From Neobacillus endophyticus (GTDB taxonomy: Bacteria > Bacillota > Bacilli > Bacillales > Cytobacillaceae): DNA of 64,000 nucleotides. Location: positions 2,376,001 through 2,440,000 of the forward strand of contig NZ_JABRWH010000001.1 of assembly GCF_013248975.1 (NCBI RefSeq), read 5' to 3'. Below, in pieces: positions 25,765 through 33,562 of the stretch. The translations under genes were made by a program, and so were the position numbers. The stretch's first letter is position 1, and each line of letters begins with the position of its first letter. The notes under the pieces are model-generated. The model was not told the origin of the DNA and did not search any database. It was given only the letters and a program-made list of their open reading frames with translations.

Positions 25765-26298
25765 ATGGACTGGATAAATAGTCATTTAAGTTTAAACTCA
25801 GTCATTTGGTTATTTCTTGCTTCATTTATGGTTCATGACTTCGAAGAAATTATCTTTGTAGAAAGCTGGATGAGTAAACACTATGAAAAGGTGAGTCTGG
25901 TAATTCCAAAGCTTTTTAGGAAAGGTTTTGAATCGTACCGAAATATAAAATCATCACAATTTGCTGCAGCAGTAGCTATAGAGTTTGTCATTTTCATTCC
26001 TACAACAATATTAGCTGCTGATTTTCATCACTATCTCCTTTTTATTGGTTTTAATGCTGTTCTTATGATTCACGTCTTTACTCATTTGTTCCAAAGCCTT
26101 CTGTTGCGCATGTATACACCAGGAGTGGCAACAGCTGTTGTCGTTGTACTGCCCTATTCAATCTATTTATTCTATCGTCAAAACCAAGCAGGAATTCTGA
26201 ATTGGCAAGTATTTAACAATGGATTGGACGTAGGTATTATACTTCTTCCATTAGTACTATTTGGGCACTCCATTGGGAGGAGAATTATTCCTAATTAA
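25765..26298 (+). CDS. HXXEE-domain membrane protein
   Basis: This 177-residue membrane protein has five hydrophobic segments. VHDFEEI near residue 23 fits the HxxEE motif that names the family, and histidines recur in DFHHYLL and IHVFTHLFQS. The motif pattern suggests a metal-binding membrane enzyme, but no function is established. ATGGGAG precedes the ATG. It is a single gene between two terminators. Confidence 0.75.
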   Translation: MDWINSHLSLNSVIWLFLASFMVHDFEEIIFVESWMSKHYEKVSLVIPKLFRKGFESYRNIKSSQFAAAVAIEFVIFIPTTILAADFHHYLLFIGFNAVLMIHVFTHLFQSLLLRMYTPGVATAVVVVLPYSIYLFYRQNQAGILNWQVFNNGLDVGIILLPLVLFGHSIGRRIIPN

Positions 26299-26529
26299 TG
26301 ATAATGGTGGCGTTTCATGATCACCGTTAGGATCAGAAATAGCATAGTTGTGAACTCCAATGTAGAATAACTTGCTGTTTTTTTATCCTTTCCAATTTTT
26401 GTAAATATCGGTAAAAGTGAGAGATAAGAGGGAAAAAAGAGACACGAGGCGTAAGTAGTGATCCTTGATAAAGTAAGGGTTGTTTCATAATAACTGAATT
26501 CTAGATGATCAGGATGCCTGAGAATTAAT

Positions 26530-26561
26530 AAAACACAAAAAGGGGTAACATACGTCACCCC
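26530..26561 (-). terminator. intrinsic terminator of the CMD-like gene
   Basis: Read on the minus strand, GGGGTGAC-GTAT-GTTACCCC is followed by TTTTTGTGTTTT. The plus-strand interval 26299-26540 shows no supportable gene. Confidence 0.85.
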
Positions 26562-26572
26562 GAAGAGGAATC

Positions 26573-26962
26573 TTAATTAGTTACTTTCAAATTACGTTCT
26601 TCAAAAATTTGTTTCGCTACAAAAATGGCGTTAAGAACTCTAGGGAACCCTGTGTAAGGGGCACAGTGAGTGATCGCTTCAATCACTTCATTTGGTGTTA
26701 GCCCTACATTAAGAGCTGCATTGATATGGACGTTTAGTTGTGGCTCACATCCTCCTTGGGTAGTAAGAGAAGCAATGGTTATGAGTTGACGTTGTTTCAA
26801 GTCTAAACCTTTACGAAAGTAAATATCCCCAAATGCAAATTCAACAACATATTTTCCTAGGTCAGGGGCAATATCCTTTAATGATTCGATTACACGTTCT
26901 CCACCCTTACCGTCTATTTCCTTCAGTTTTTCCCAGCCTCTTTGATACCGTTCATTTAACAT
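26573..26962 (-). CDS. carboxymuconolactone decarboxylase / AhpD-like protein
   Basis: This 129-residue protein has the CMD fold: LDLKQRQLITIASLTTQGGC then HINAALNVGLTPNEVIEAI. It lacks the CxxC pair of AhpD, so a peroxidase role is less likely than a decarboxylase-like or unknown one. The ATG at 26962 has TAAGGAGG upstream; the extension to 26998 is rejected. It is divergent from a MerR regulator, with a MerR-type promoter between them, as in the thiol- and aldehyde-responsive AdhR system of B. subtilis. Confidence 0.85.
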   Translation of the reverse strand: MLNERYQRGWEKLKEIDGKGGERVIESLKDIAPDLGKYVVEFAFGDIYFRKGLDLKQRQLITIASLTTQGGCEPQLNVHINAALNVGLTPNEVIEAITHCAPYTGFPRVLNAIFVAKQIFEERNLKVTN

Positions 26963-27012
26963 CTTTTTTTCCTCCTTATATCCAATCGTATGAAGCATTT
27001 ATTGATGAATTA

Positions 27013-27043
27013 AATTTACACCTTAGAGTTCACTCTAGAGCAA
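27013..27043 (-). promoter_or_regulatory. MerR-type promoter with 19-bp spacer and dyad
   Basis: On the minus strand, TTGCTC (27043-27038) and TAAATT (27018-27013) are separated by exactly 19 bases. The spacer contains the dyad TAGAGT-GA-ACTCTA. Overlong spacers with a central dyad are the hallmark of MerR-activated promoters. It drives the CMD-like gene. Confidence 0.7.
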
Positions 27044-27068
27044 CCTTTTTTATGCTATAATTTCATTT

Positions 27069-27458
27069 ATGGAGAAGAAAATTTTTACAATTCAACAAAT
27101 TTCAAATATCACTGGACTTTCGGTGCACACCTTGCGTTATTATGAGAAAATCGGGCTGCTTAACAGAGTAGAAAGAGATGTAAATGGCTATCGTCAATAT
27201 TCGGAGGCGGATATTTCTTGGATCCATTTTTTAATTCGTTTACGAGTAACGGGTATGCCTATAAATGAGATGAAACAGTTTTCTGACCTGCGATGTCAAG
27301 GTGATTCTACCATAAGCCTGCGGCGTGAATTATTAGAAAATCATCAAAAAGATATTCATGAACAAATAAAAAACTTGCAAGATAATCTTTATAAAATTAC
27401 AGAAAAAATCAACCATTATAAGGAATTGGAGGGTAATAAAGTTCAAAACAAGAAATAG
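27069..27458 (+). CDS. MerR-family transcriptional regulator (AdhR-like)
   Basis: This 129-residue regulator has an N-terminal winged helix (ISNITGLSVHTLRYYEKIGLL) and a long C-terminal coiled coil. A single Cys in DLRCQGDST near residue 78 is a candidate for thiol sensing, as in AdhR/NmlR-type proteins. It is divergent from the CMD-like gene and probably activates it from the dyad between them. A TATAAT lies only 8 bases before the ATG, so the mRNA may be nearly leaderless. Confidence 0.87.
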   Translation: MEKKIFTIQQISNITGLSVHTLRYYEKIGLLNRVERDVNGYRQYSEADISWIHFLIRLRVTGMPINEMKQFSDLRCQGDSTISLRRELLENHQKDIHEQIKNLQDNLYKITEKINHYKELEGNKVQNKK

Positions 27459-27598
27459 AAAATGATGTGGAAATCGATATGTGTTCCTTACCGTTAAAAG
27501 ACTACTCGTCGCGGAATATGCTCGGACAACAGCGCAAAGAATGGAGTATTGCAGCACGATTTAGTTAGGTTAAGTCTCTATCAAGTATGTCTTTTGAT

Positions 27599-27652
27599 AA
27601 AAAAGGAGAAGTCATCAAGGTTTTTTGTGAAGTCTTGTACTTCCCCTTTTTA
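27599..27652. terminator. bidirectional terminator between convergent genes
   Basis: AAAAGGAGAAGT pairs with ACTTCCCCTTTT across a 26-base loop, with A and T runs outside the stem. The interval 27459-27598 holds no clear gene. Confidence 0.6.
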
Positions 27653-27695
27653 TTTCATTTTTTAATTTTCAAGTAACAGGTAGTATGGTTCTTAC

Positions 27696-29102
27696 TTAAT
27701 CTTCCAGCACCGGAAGGCAGCTGGCTAGTAAACTAATGCCTTTCTCAATTTCTGAAATAGATAATCCCCCAAATCCTAGCATAATATAAGAACTGGTTTC
27801 AGAGTTTGGATGAAGCCAAAACTGTGCAGGGGAATAAACTTTGACTCCCTTTGACAAACCAAGCTCAATCAACTCAGGGGCTGTGATCCCCTTCAGTTTT
27901 AATAAGATGTGCAACCCAGACTTTTCACCCACCACTTCCACGCGAGTGCCCATATGTTGATGGATGCAGGATAGTAGAAATTGATGTTTTCTTTGATACA
28001 TCTTGCGCATTCGGCGAATGTGCTTTTCGAATTCCCCAGACTGCATAAAAAGAGCTATAGCCCTTTGAATAATAGGAGAAACAGATTGATTATAATTCGC
28101 GAAATTAAGTGAATATTGAACCATGAGAGAAGGGGGAAGTACCATAAAACTTAATCGCACTGAAGGAAGAAAGCATTTTGAAAATGTGCCTAAATAAATA
28201 ACCCTTTCCTTTTCATCTAAGGATTTTAGCGAGGGAATCGGCTGTCCCCGGTATCGAAACTCACCATCATAATCATCCTCGATAATGTATCCATCCATTT
28301 GATAGGCCCATTTTAATAGCCTCATTCTTTTCGATATAGACAAGACCATGCCGTATGGAAATTGATGAGAAGGTGTTACGTATACAGCCTTAGCTCTGCT
28401 CTGTTGAAGATGCCCGACTGACAAACCGTCCCTTTCAAGCGGTACAGGTTCGATAAGGCACCCCTGGTCTATTAAGACCGATCGAACCCCATTATAGCCT
28501 GGATCTTCCATTGCCACAGTTCTTTCACGAAGTACTAAAAGCTGGCAGATTAACGCAATGGATGCCTGCGTTCCGGCTGTTATCAGAATCTGTTCCGGTG
28601 TTGTGCGAACGCCTCTTGACTGCAGTAAATAGTTCGAAATCTCTTGACGCAATGTATATTCGCCCTGTTTTTCTCCATATTGAAATAACAAGCCGCTTTC
28701 CTGATCTACTACATCAGCTAAACATTTCTTCCAATTCTTTAAAGGGAATTTTTCAAGGTCAACATTCCCATATTCAAAATCCACATGAACCTCACTTGAA
28801 GGGATCCATTCGGGGAACATAGGTTGTTCAATCGAAGTTGGATGAAAGAATGGTTCTTCCATCTCTGCTACCCATATTCCGCTTTTCGGAACACTTTCGA
28901 GGTAGCCCTCTGATTGTAATTGCTGATACGCTGTTTCCACCGTGTTTCGGCTAATCTTTAAATAAATGGATAGCTGACGGATCGATGGCATCTTCGTTCC
29001 TGGCTGCAGCCTTCCTTCTTCAATTTCCCTCTTAATCCAATGATACAACTGGCTGTAAAGCGGTTCTGGTAAATCCTTTTGTAGAAATGGTGTTAGCTCC
29101 AC
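27696..29102 (-). CDS. MocR-family regulator (GntR HTH plus aminotransferase-like domain)
   Basis: This 468-residue PLP-binding regulator has a GntR winged helix at the N terminus (LQPGTKMPSIRQLSIYLKIS, RNTVETAYQQLQSEGY) and a class I aminotransferase fold with the PLP lysine in YLGTFSKCFLP. PdxR and GabR are of this type. The GTG at 29102 with TGGAGGAATAAAG upstream is preferred over the TTG at 29162. It is divergent from a pyridoxamine-phosphate-oxidase-like gene, the usual pairing for vitamin B6 or related control. Confidence 0.87.
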   Translation of the reverse strand: MELTPFLQKDLPEPLYSQLYHWIKREIEEGRLQPGTKMPSIRQLSIYLKISRNTVETAYQQLQSEGYLESVPKSGIWVAEMEEPFFHPTSIEQPMFPEWIPSSEVHVDFEYGNVDLEKFPLKNWKKCLADVVDQESGLLFQYGEKQGEYTLRQEISNYLLQSRGVRTTPEQILITAGTQASIALICQLLVLRERTVAMEDPGYNGVRSVLIDQGCLIEPVPLERDGLSVGHLQQSRAKAVYVTPSHQFPYGMVLSISKRMRLLKWAYQMDGYIIEDDYDGEFRYRGQPIPSLKSLDEKERVIYLGTFSKCFLPSVRLSFMVLPPSLMVQYSLNFANYNQSVSPIIQRAIALFMQSGEFEKHIRRMRKMYQRKHQFLLSCIHQHMGTRVEVVGEKSGLHILLKLKGITAPELIELGLSKGVKVYSPAQFWLHPNSETSSYIMLGFGGLSISEIEKGISLLASCLPVLED

Positions 29103-29212
29103 CTTTATTCCTCCATCTGTCCCTTTTAAATTTTTAATTTCTGTCACTTTTCTGATGGACAAAAATTCCCTAAAATGAGCGTATCATAAATAAAGGAAAA
29201 GGGGTTGCAATC

Positions 29213-29758
29213 ATGCATAAGATTCGTAATGGAAAATTAGAATGCACGGATGATCATCGTATTGATCATTTTTTAAGCACGGCACGAACAGGTTACTTGG
29301 GGTTAGCGGATGGGGACATTCCTTATGTGGTGCCTTTGAATTTTATCTGGATGAATGAGGCTATCTATTTTCACGGAGCAGCCCAAGGTAGAAAAATAGA
29401 GGTGATCCAAGCCAATCCAAATGGTTGTTTCACCGTGTCAGAAGATTACGGAACCATGGTAAGTCCAATACCAGCTAAAACAGATACTGCCTATATGAGT
29501 GTGATGCTTTTTGGAGGACTCGAGCCAGTAAACGATATAGAAGAGGCTACAGCAGCCATGCAAGGTATGTTGGATAAGTACGTCCCAGGATACTACGAAC
29601 AAAGTCTTTCACAATCCCATTTACAAAAATACCGCTCCTCTCTAGGGAGTCATACATTGGTTTTTAAACTAACTCCCAACGCACGAACAGCAAAAGAAAA
29701 CCAATTAAATTCACAATTTTCTTTTTACGAAGGCAGGAAAGTTGAAATGGATATCTAG
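29213..29758 (+). CDS. pyridoxamine 5'-phosphate oxidase-like flavoprotein (NimA-type)
   Basis: This 181-residue split-barrel flavin-binding protein carries [39 protein letters not shown] and [10 protein letters not shown]. Such proteins bind FMN or a related cofactor and include nitroimidazole reductases and general stress proteins. It is divergent from the MocR regulator with a 110-base gap, so it is the probable target. AAAGGGG precedes the ATG. Confidence 0.83.
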   Translation: MHKIRNGKLECTDDHRIDHFLSTARTGYLGLADGDIPYVVPLNFIWMNEAIYFHGAAQGRKIEVIQANPNGCFTVSEDYGTMVSPIPAKTDTAYMSVMLFGGLEPVNDIEEATAAMQGMLDKYVPGYYEQSLSQSHLQKYRSSLGSHTLVFKLTPNARTAKENQLNSQFSFYEGRKVEMDI

Positions 29759-29870
29759 GTTATACTGAAGAACGAAAGTATTGAATGAGAAAAGGGTTGT
29801 AAATCTTTTACGATAGTAAAATATCATTTGTGTTGAATAAGTTAAAAGACTAAGTTATATTTCTTAAACA

Positions 29871-29896
29871 AAGCTGCCAGAAATGGCAGCTTTTCC
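29871..29896 (+). terminator. intrinsic terminator
   Basis: AAGCTGCCA-GAAA-TGGCAGCTT forms a 9-base stem with a tetraloop, followed by TTCC. The next 140 bases hold no gene. Confidence 0.85.
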
Positions 29897-30029
29897 TATT
29901 GATAACAGATCAGTTATGCTTTGTTATCAGAAAATCAGCTATGCGGAAGTTTGCATCATAAATTTCTCTTACCAGTTGCGTTTCCAGAAAGGACGGAATG
30001 TTGCCCATTTATACGCTGCCCAGATTTCT

Positions 30030-30074
30030 TAATGTAATATATAGTTGACTTGATGTAAAGTTTATATTACATTA
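30030..30074 (+). promoter_or_regulatory. 12-bp inverted repeat around a TTGACT -35 element
   Basis: TAATGTAATATA (30030-30041) is perfectly repeated in inverted form at 30063-30074, flanking TTGACT at 30044-30049. The arrangement suggests an operator for the XRE regulator encoded two genes downstream. Confidence 0.5.
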
Positions 30075-30126
30075 TGTATATAATTATTTACTAAAAGTAA
30101 AATTTTGTATACAGGAGGTGTTAAAT

Positions 30127-30570
30127 ATGACCTACCAAGAAAAGAAGAGCATCGTATCGTTAATCAGTGTCATACTCATTTTCGGATCTTATTGCTTGTA
30201 CATGTACCCCCGGTACCCCGGGGATCTGGATTCGCCGGAAACCTTTCGCTATTGGGGTTCCTTTGTCCTCATATTGACTTTGTTTTCGATCGTCGCACAT
30301 ATCATGATCAGCATTATTTTTAACATCGTCTTTAGAATGACGACCAAAGAAAAGGAACCAAGATTTGAGGATGAACTGGATAAGTTAATTGCTTTGAAAG
30401 CAAACCGTAATTCTTTTTTTGTGTTTATCATCGGCTTTCTGCTTGCTATGGGATCTCTGATCATTTTTCAGCCGTCGCAGATGATGTTCATGATTCTGAT
30501 CGCTTCAGGATTCATTTCCGATCTGACCGGCTCTGTTACGAAACTTTATCACTATAGGAGAGGAGTTTAA
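30127..30570 (+). CDS. membrane protein paired with an XRE regulator
   Basis: This 147-residue protein has four membrane helices (about 8-26, 40-68, 95-112, 118-138) with a charged loop EKEPRFEDELDKLIALKANR between the second and third. Such proteins are often encoded just upstream of small YozG-like XRE regulators in Bacillaceae. The ATG at 30127 follows AGGAGGTG; the GTG at 30118 is too close to that site. It ends one base before the ribosome-linked start of the regulator. Function unknown. Confidence 0.75.
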   Translation: MTYQEKKSIVSLISVILIFGSYCLYMYPRYPGDLDSPETFRYWGSFVLILTLFSIVAHIMISIIFNIVFRMTTKEKEPRFEDELDKLIALKANRNSFFVFIIGFLLAMGSLIIFQPSQMMFMILIASGFISDLTGSVTKLYHYRRGV

Positions 30571-30571
30571 T

Positions 30572-30796
30572 ATGGGTAAACATCTTGTCGGCAATCACAT
30601 TCGCAAATTACGATTCAACCATGATGAAATGACCCAGCAGCAATTGGCTGACAAGGTAGGCGTGACAAGACAAACAATCGTCTCACTTGAAAAAGGAAAT
30701 TACTCCCCATCTCTGGAACTGGCTTTTCGCATTGCTCACGCCTTTAACTTACCGTTGGAAGAGGTATTCTTTTACGAGGGCAACACAAAGCAATAA
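30572..30796 (+). CDS. small XRE-family HTH regulator
   Basis: This 74-residue protein is little more than an HTH_3 domain: IRKLRFNHDEMTQQQLADKV, GVTRQTIVSLEKGNYSPSLELA. It resembles YozG/YvaO-type regulators that control the membrane protein in the same operon. AGGAGAGGAG precedes the ATG. It likely binds the inverted repeat at 30030-30074, as inference. Confidence 0.87.
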   Translation: MGKHLVGNHIRKLRFNHDEMTQQQLADKVGVTRQTIVSLEKGNYSPSLELAFRIAHAFNLPLEEVFFYEGNTKQ

Positions 30797-30856
30797 GAAC
30801 GATGGTTGTTTTTTGCTTTACTGTACATGAATTTATTTAAGAGAAGGGGATAAAAA

Positions 30857-31576
30857 ATGAATTCAAACAAAAAAGCTGCGAAAATTGTGGGTGTTCTGTT
30901 TATACTTGCTGCCGTTACAGCGATAATGGGCCTTCTTTTATACGATCCTATCCTCAACGGCCCCGATTACTTGATTAAAGGTGCAAAACACGCCAACCAG
31001 GTGATACTGGGAGCGCTAATGGAGTTAATCCTTGTGGTTTCAGCAGTTGGAACTGCTACTACCATGTTCCCATTTTTGAGAAAATATAATGAAACCATTG
31101 CTCTTTGGCATATTTGCTTTAGGTTTCTTGAAGCGATTATCATTACTGTTGGAGTAATCAGTATGCTGTCCCTATTGACTTTAAGCCGGGAATTTGTAGC
31201 TGCGGGATCTCCAGATACCGCTGCTTTTCAAACATCAGGCATCGTGTTAAAGGCAATACATGCCTGGACATTTATGCTGGGTCCCTTATTCATGCTAGGG
31301 ATCAATACGGCGATGTACAGTTATATATTTTATAAATCTAAGCTCGTACCCAAGTTTATACCTATCTTGGGTTTGACAGGGGCAGCTCTTGTGTTTATTT
31401 ATGGGGTGTTAGTCATGTTTGGTGTCATTCAACAAATTTCTGTGTGGAGTATTTTGTCGCTTCCAGTAGCAGCAAATGAAATGATTTTGGCCGTATGGCT
31501 TATCGTTAAAGGATTCAATGAATCTGCCCTTGCTTCAATGGTTGAAAAAAAGAAAGTGCTCGAGGGCCTTACTTGA
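30857..31576 (+). CDS. DUF4386 membrane protein
   Basis: This 239-residue protein has six to seven hydrophobic helices and the DUF4386 pattern (LWHICFRFLEAIIITVGVIS, LGPLFMLGINTAMYSYIFYK). It follows the XRE regulator after 60 bases with AGAAGGGG as ribosome site, so it may belong to the same transcript. No function is known for the family. Confidence 0.8.
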   Translation: MNSNKKAAKIVGVLFILAAVTAIMGLLLYDPILNGPDYLIKGAKHANQVILGALMELILVVSAVGTATTMFPFLRKYNETIALWHICFRFLEAIIITVGVISMLSLLTLSREFVAAGSPDTAAFQTSGIVLKAIHAWTFMLGPLFMLGINTAMYSYIFYKSKLVPKFIPILGLTGAALVFIYGVLVMFGVIQQISVWSILSLPVAANEMILAVWLIVKGFNESALASMVEKKKVLEGLT

Positions 31577-31601
31577 AGATCAGGAAGTCGAAACAAAAAA
31601 A

Positions 31602-31640
31602 TAGAGTTGTCCTATTTTATTGGTCAACTCTTTTTTTTAT
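31602..31640 (+). terminator. intrinsic terminator
   Basis: AGAGTTG (31603-31609) pairs with CAACTCT (31625-31631) and is followed by TTTTTTTATG. Confidence 0.85.
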
Positions 31641-32082
31641 GTCAAAGGCTCTTTATAGATGAATGGTGATTTCACTGTGTTTGAAAAATAAACGATAAAA
31701 TTCCGTTTAAATTGGGAAATACCCCTATTTCCTTAAAAATAAAGGAAGTTTTTCCGTCTATATTATCCAAATCTGTGGGTTCCGTCATATTTAGAGCAGT
31801 TAATCGGAATATCTCCGCTTATATCTGCTTCTTAAACTTCCTCATTATACATAAGCCGGAAATTCTCCGCTTATGAATTCTCGCACCTACACGAAAATCA
31901 ACAATGAAAAATACCATGTCAAAAACAATAACTTAATGAAAATCAACTAAGCAAGGTTTAACAAGGTTAAAGATTTTTAAGGAGCCCGACAATAATCCAC
32001 CCGAAGTTTTAGCATAAAAAACACCCAGCATGTTTTTTTTTTGATACGGGACAACAAACTCTTGATTTTTTCAAAAACGTTG
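31641..32082. repeat. intergenic region with diverged TCCG-CTTAT repeats, no gene
   Basis: No supportable gene lies here. Short related segments recur: TTCCGTTTAAAT at 31701, TTTCCGTCTATATT at 31751, TTCCGTCATATT at 31780, TCTCCGCTTATAT at 31812 and TCTCCGCTTATGAA at 31864. The last two are preceded by GGAATA or GGAAAT. This looks like decayed copies of one intergenic repeat. Confidence 0.4.
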
Positions 32083-32163
32083 TTTACTAAAATGTGGTAG
32101 TAAAAAGGATTTACTTGGAAGTTTTCCATATGTTTAAATAGAATTAAACCTTAAATGAAAGGT
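32083..32163 (+). promoter_or_regulatory. two small dyads upstream of the MerR gene
   Basis: TTTACTA (32083-32089) is inverted at 32098-32104, and ACCTT-N6-AAGGT is at 32148-32163, close to the start. The second is a candidate autoregulatory MerR operator. Confidence 0.35.
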
Positions 32164-32180
32164 AACTCTGTACAAAGTAG

Positions 32181-32639
32181 GTGAATCATTTGCCCAATAA
32201 AGAATTATATGAAGTGATGACCATTGATGCTGTTTCACGACAGCTGGGCATTACATCAAGAACACTTCGCTACTATGAGGAAGTAGGTCTAATTTCCCCT
32301 GTATTGAGGAGCAGTGGGGGACATCGTCTTTTTGATCAGAACACAATCGAACGCCTTAGGCAAATTCTACAGCTAAAGGACTATTTGGGGATCTCACTTC
32401 AAGAGATTCAGGAAGTGATGGATGCTGAGGATTCCATTAAAGAATTACGGCTGTCATTTCAGGAGAAAGTTGACAGTGTTGACGAACAAAGATTGGTGGT
32501 AAAGCAGTACATTGCTGTTCTTCATAATTTGATTGACAAAATGAATAAAAAAATCGATCATGTGTTAACATTGCGTGATATGTACCAGGATCAAGTGGAT
32601 CGCTCCATCCTCTTAATGGAAGAAGTGGAGAATAAGTAA
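32181..32639 (+). CDS. MerR-family transcriptional regulator
   Basis: This 152-residue regulator has a winged helix (SRQLGITSRTLRYYEEVGLI, GGHRLFDQNTIERL) and a C-terminal coiled coil with no Cys, so metal or thiol sensing is unlikely. GTG at 32181 is the first start; a TTG at 32190 with AGGTGA upstream is equally possible. It stands alone; the SPW-repeat gene downstream with its palindromic operator may be a target, as inference. Confidence 0.83.
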   Translation: MNHLPNKELYEVMTIDAVSRQLGITSRTLRYYEEVGLISPVLRSSGGHRLFDQNTIERLRQILQLKDYLGISLQEIQEVMDAEDSIKELRLSFQEKVDSVDEQRLVVKQYIAVLHNLIDKMNKKIDHVLTLRDMYQDQVDRSILLMEEVENK

Positions 32640-32978
32640 TCTATGTCCGTAGCAGCTATTTGAGATTACATACTACAAACACAAATCATCCCGATTACTT
32701 CCCTCGCAAGACGCTTTACGTTTAAAAGGCGGCTATCTATTCTGATTGATTCATCCAGAGATATTTTTTTCTAACCCGCCAATTCACCTTACGATTATTT
32801 CATTGAAAAACAATGTTCAACCTAGAAAAGTACATATTGAATCACAATGTTAGGTGAACATCTTAATGGGCAGAATATCTGCATTCTTGTTCAAGTGACC
32901 TGTAATTAAAAATGTTTCGAAATAAATATAAATCCATCAGGACTATTTATCATTTAAAGCTCATATATTTTAGTGACG
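32640..32978. other. intergenic stretch, no gene seen
   Basis: I see no coding region. The only structure is an 11-base interrupted stem, ATGTTCA-A-CCTA with TAGG-TGAACAT (32813-32861), with a long loop. Confidence 0.5.
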
Positions 32979-32994
32979 TTGACGTTAACGTCAA
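32979..32994. promoter_or_regulatory. 16-bp perfect palindrome TTGACGTTAACGTCAA
   Basis: A fully symmetrical site lies 21 bases upstream of the SPW-repeat gene. It contains TTGACG, which may double as the -35 element, so a bound regulator would compete with polymerase. Confidence 0.5.
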
Positions 32995-33014
32995 AAATAT
33001 AGGGGGTGTTTATT

Positions 33015-33185
33015 GTGTGGCAGCTATGGCTTACTGGGTTAATCGGTATCTGGCTCGTCGTCTCACCTTGGGTGTACAGTTTCTCCAGTAATTCAGGTGC
33101 TATGTGGAATAGTGTCATTTTTGGAATCATAGTATTAATTCTTGCTGTATGGGCGGGGGCCGCTCGTAAAAACAATAACCCTTAG
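33015..33185 (+). CDS. small SPW-repeat membrane protein
   Basis: This 56-residue protein with two helices carries the SPW motif (GIWLVVSPWVYSFS), then MWNSVIFGIIVLILAVWAGA, as in the SPW-repeat family of bacteria and archaea. Usual members have two repeats; here there is one. The GTG start at 33015 has AGGGGGTG six bases upstream. Function unknown. A strong stem at 33193-33240 follows, but without a T tract. Confidence 0.75.
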   Translation: MWQLWLTGLIGIWLVVSPWVYSFSSNSGAMWNSVIFGIIVLILAVWAGAARKNNNP

Positions 33186-33251
33186 TTAAAGATAAGTCGG
33201 CCAGCACAGGAGCCTATGACTTTAAGCTTCTGCTGCTGGCAAAAAGAAATA

Positions 33252-33280
33252 GTGACATTTTGAAAAAAATTGGATAATAT
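33252..33280 (+). promoter_or_regulatory. promoter of the ABC-F leader
   Basis: GTGACA at 33252-33257 and TAATAT at 33275-33280 are separated by 17 bases. Transcription would begin near 33287, just before the leader peptide's ribosome site. Confidence 0.5.
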
Positions 33281-33311
33281 AATATATAAGAAGTTGAAGG
33301 AGGCATCAAAA

Positions 33312-33392
33312 ATAGCACAATGGATATTCGATAATTTTTTTCGCTATTCAATTGAAAAGCAAAAAAATTACTTTGCTGTAGGCAAAGAATAG
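33312..33392 (+). CDS. 26-residue leader peptide of the ABC-F gene, apparent ATA start
   Basis: AAGGAGG at 33297-33303 lies 8 bases before an ATA codon that opens a 26-codon frame (AQWIFDNFFRYSIEKQKNYF and AVGKE after the start) ending with TAG at 33390. No ATG, GTG or TTG gives a comparable ORF. The stop codon lies four bases before the antiterminator segment at 33396. Leader peptides that sense stalled ribosomes are known for ABC-F, Erm and Cat genes. The frame is seen; the AUA start is inference. Confidence 0.5.
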   Translation: MAQWIFDNFFRYSIEKQKNYFAVGKE

Positions 33393-33395
33393 GAT

Positions 33396-33535
33396 ACCTG
33401 TGTCTATTTTTAGAGATGCCGTTTCGGAATATATGCTATTGTGGATAGAACTGCCCTTATCTTAAAGGAGACAGTCTATTCTATTTGCTGACTCCATTTT
33501 AGACACAGGTGAAAAATGCCTGTGTCTTTATTTAT
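33396..33535 (+). promoter_or_regulatory. transcription attenuator of the ABC-F gene
   Basis: AGACACAGG (33501-33509) pairs with CCTGTGTCT (33519-33527) followed by TTATTTAT, forming a terminator. The same strand can instead pair with ACCTGTGTCTA at 33396-33406, an 11-base perfect match to 33500-33510. The two structures exclude each other, the classic design of ribosome-controlled attenuation. Confidence 0.75.
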
Positions 33536-33562
33536 GCAAAGAAAAAATGGAGTTGTTATTTT

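Noticed and set aside
26295..26558. Minus-strand ORF of 87 codons after the HXXEE gene
   Set aside because: It begins inside the terminator of the CMD-like gene, lacks a ribosome site and shows no recognisable domain.
33193..33240. Strong stem after the SPW gene as terminator
   Set aside because: GCCAGCA..TGCTGGC folds well, but it is followed by AAAAAG on the plus strand, not T residues, so termination is uncertain.
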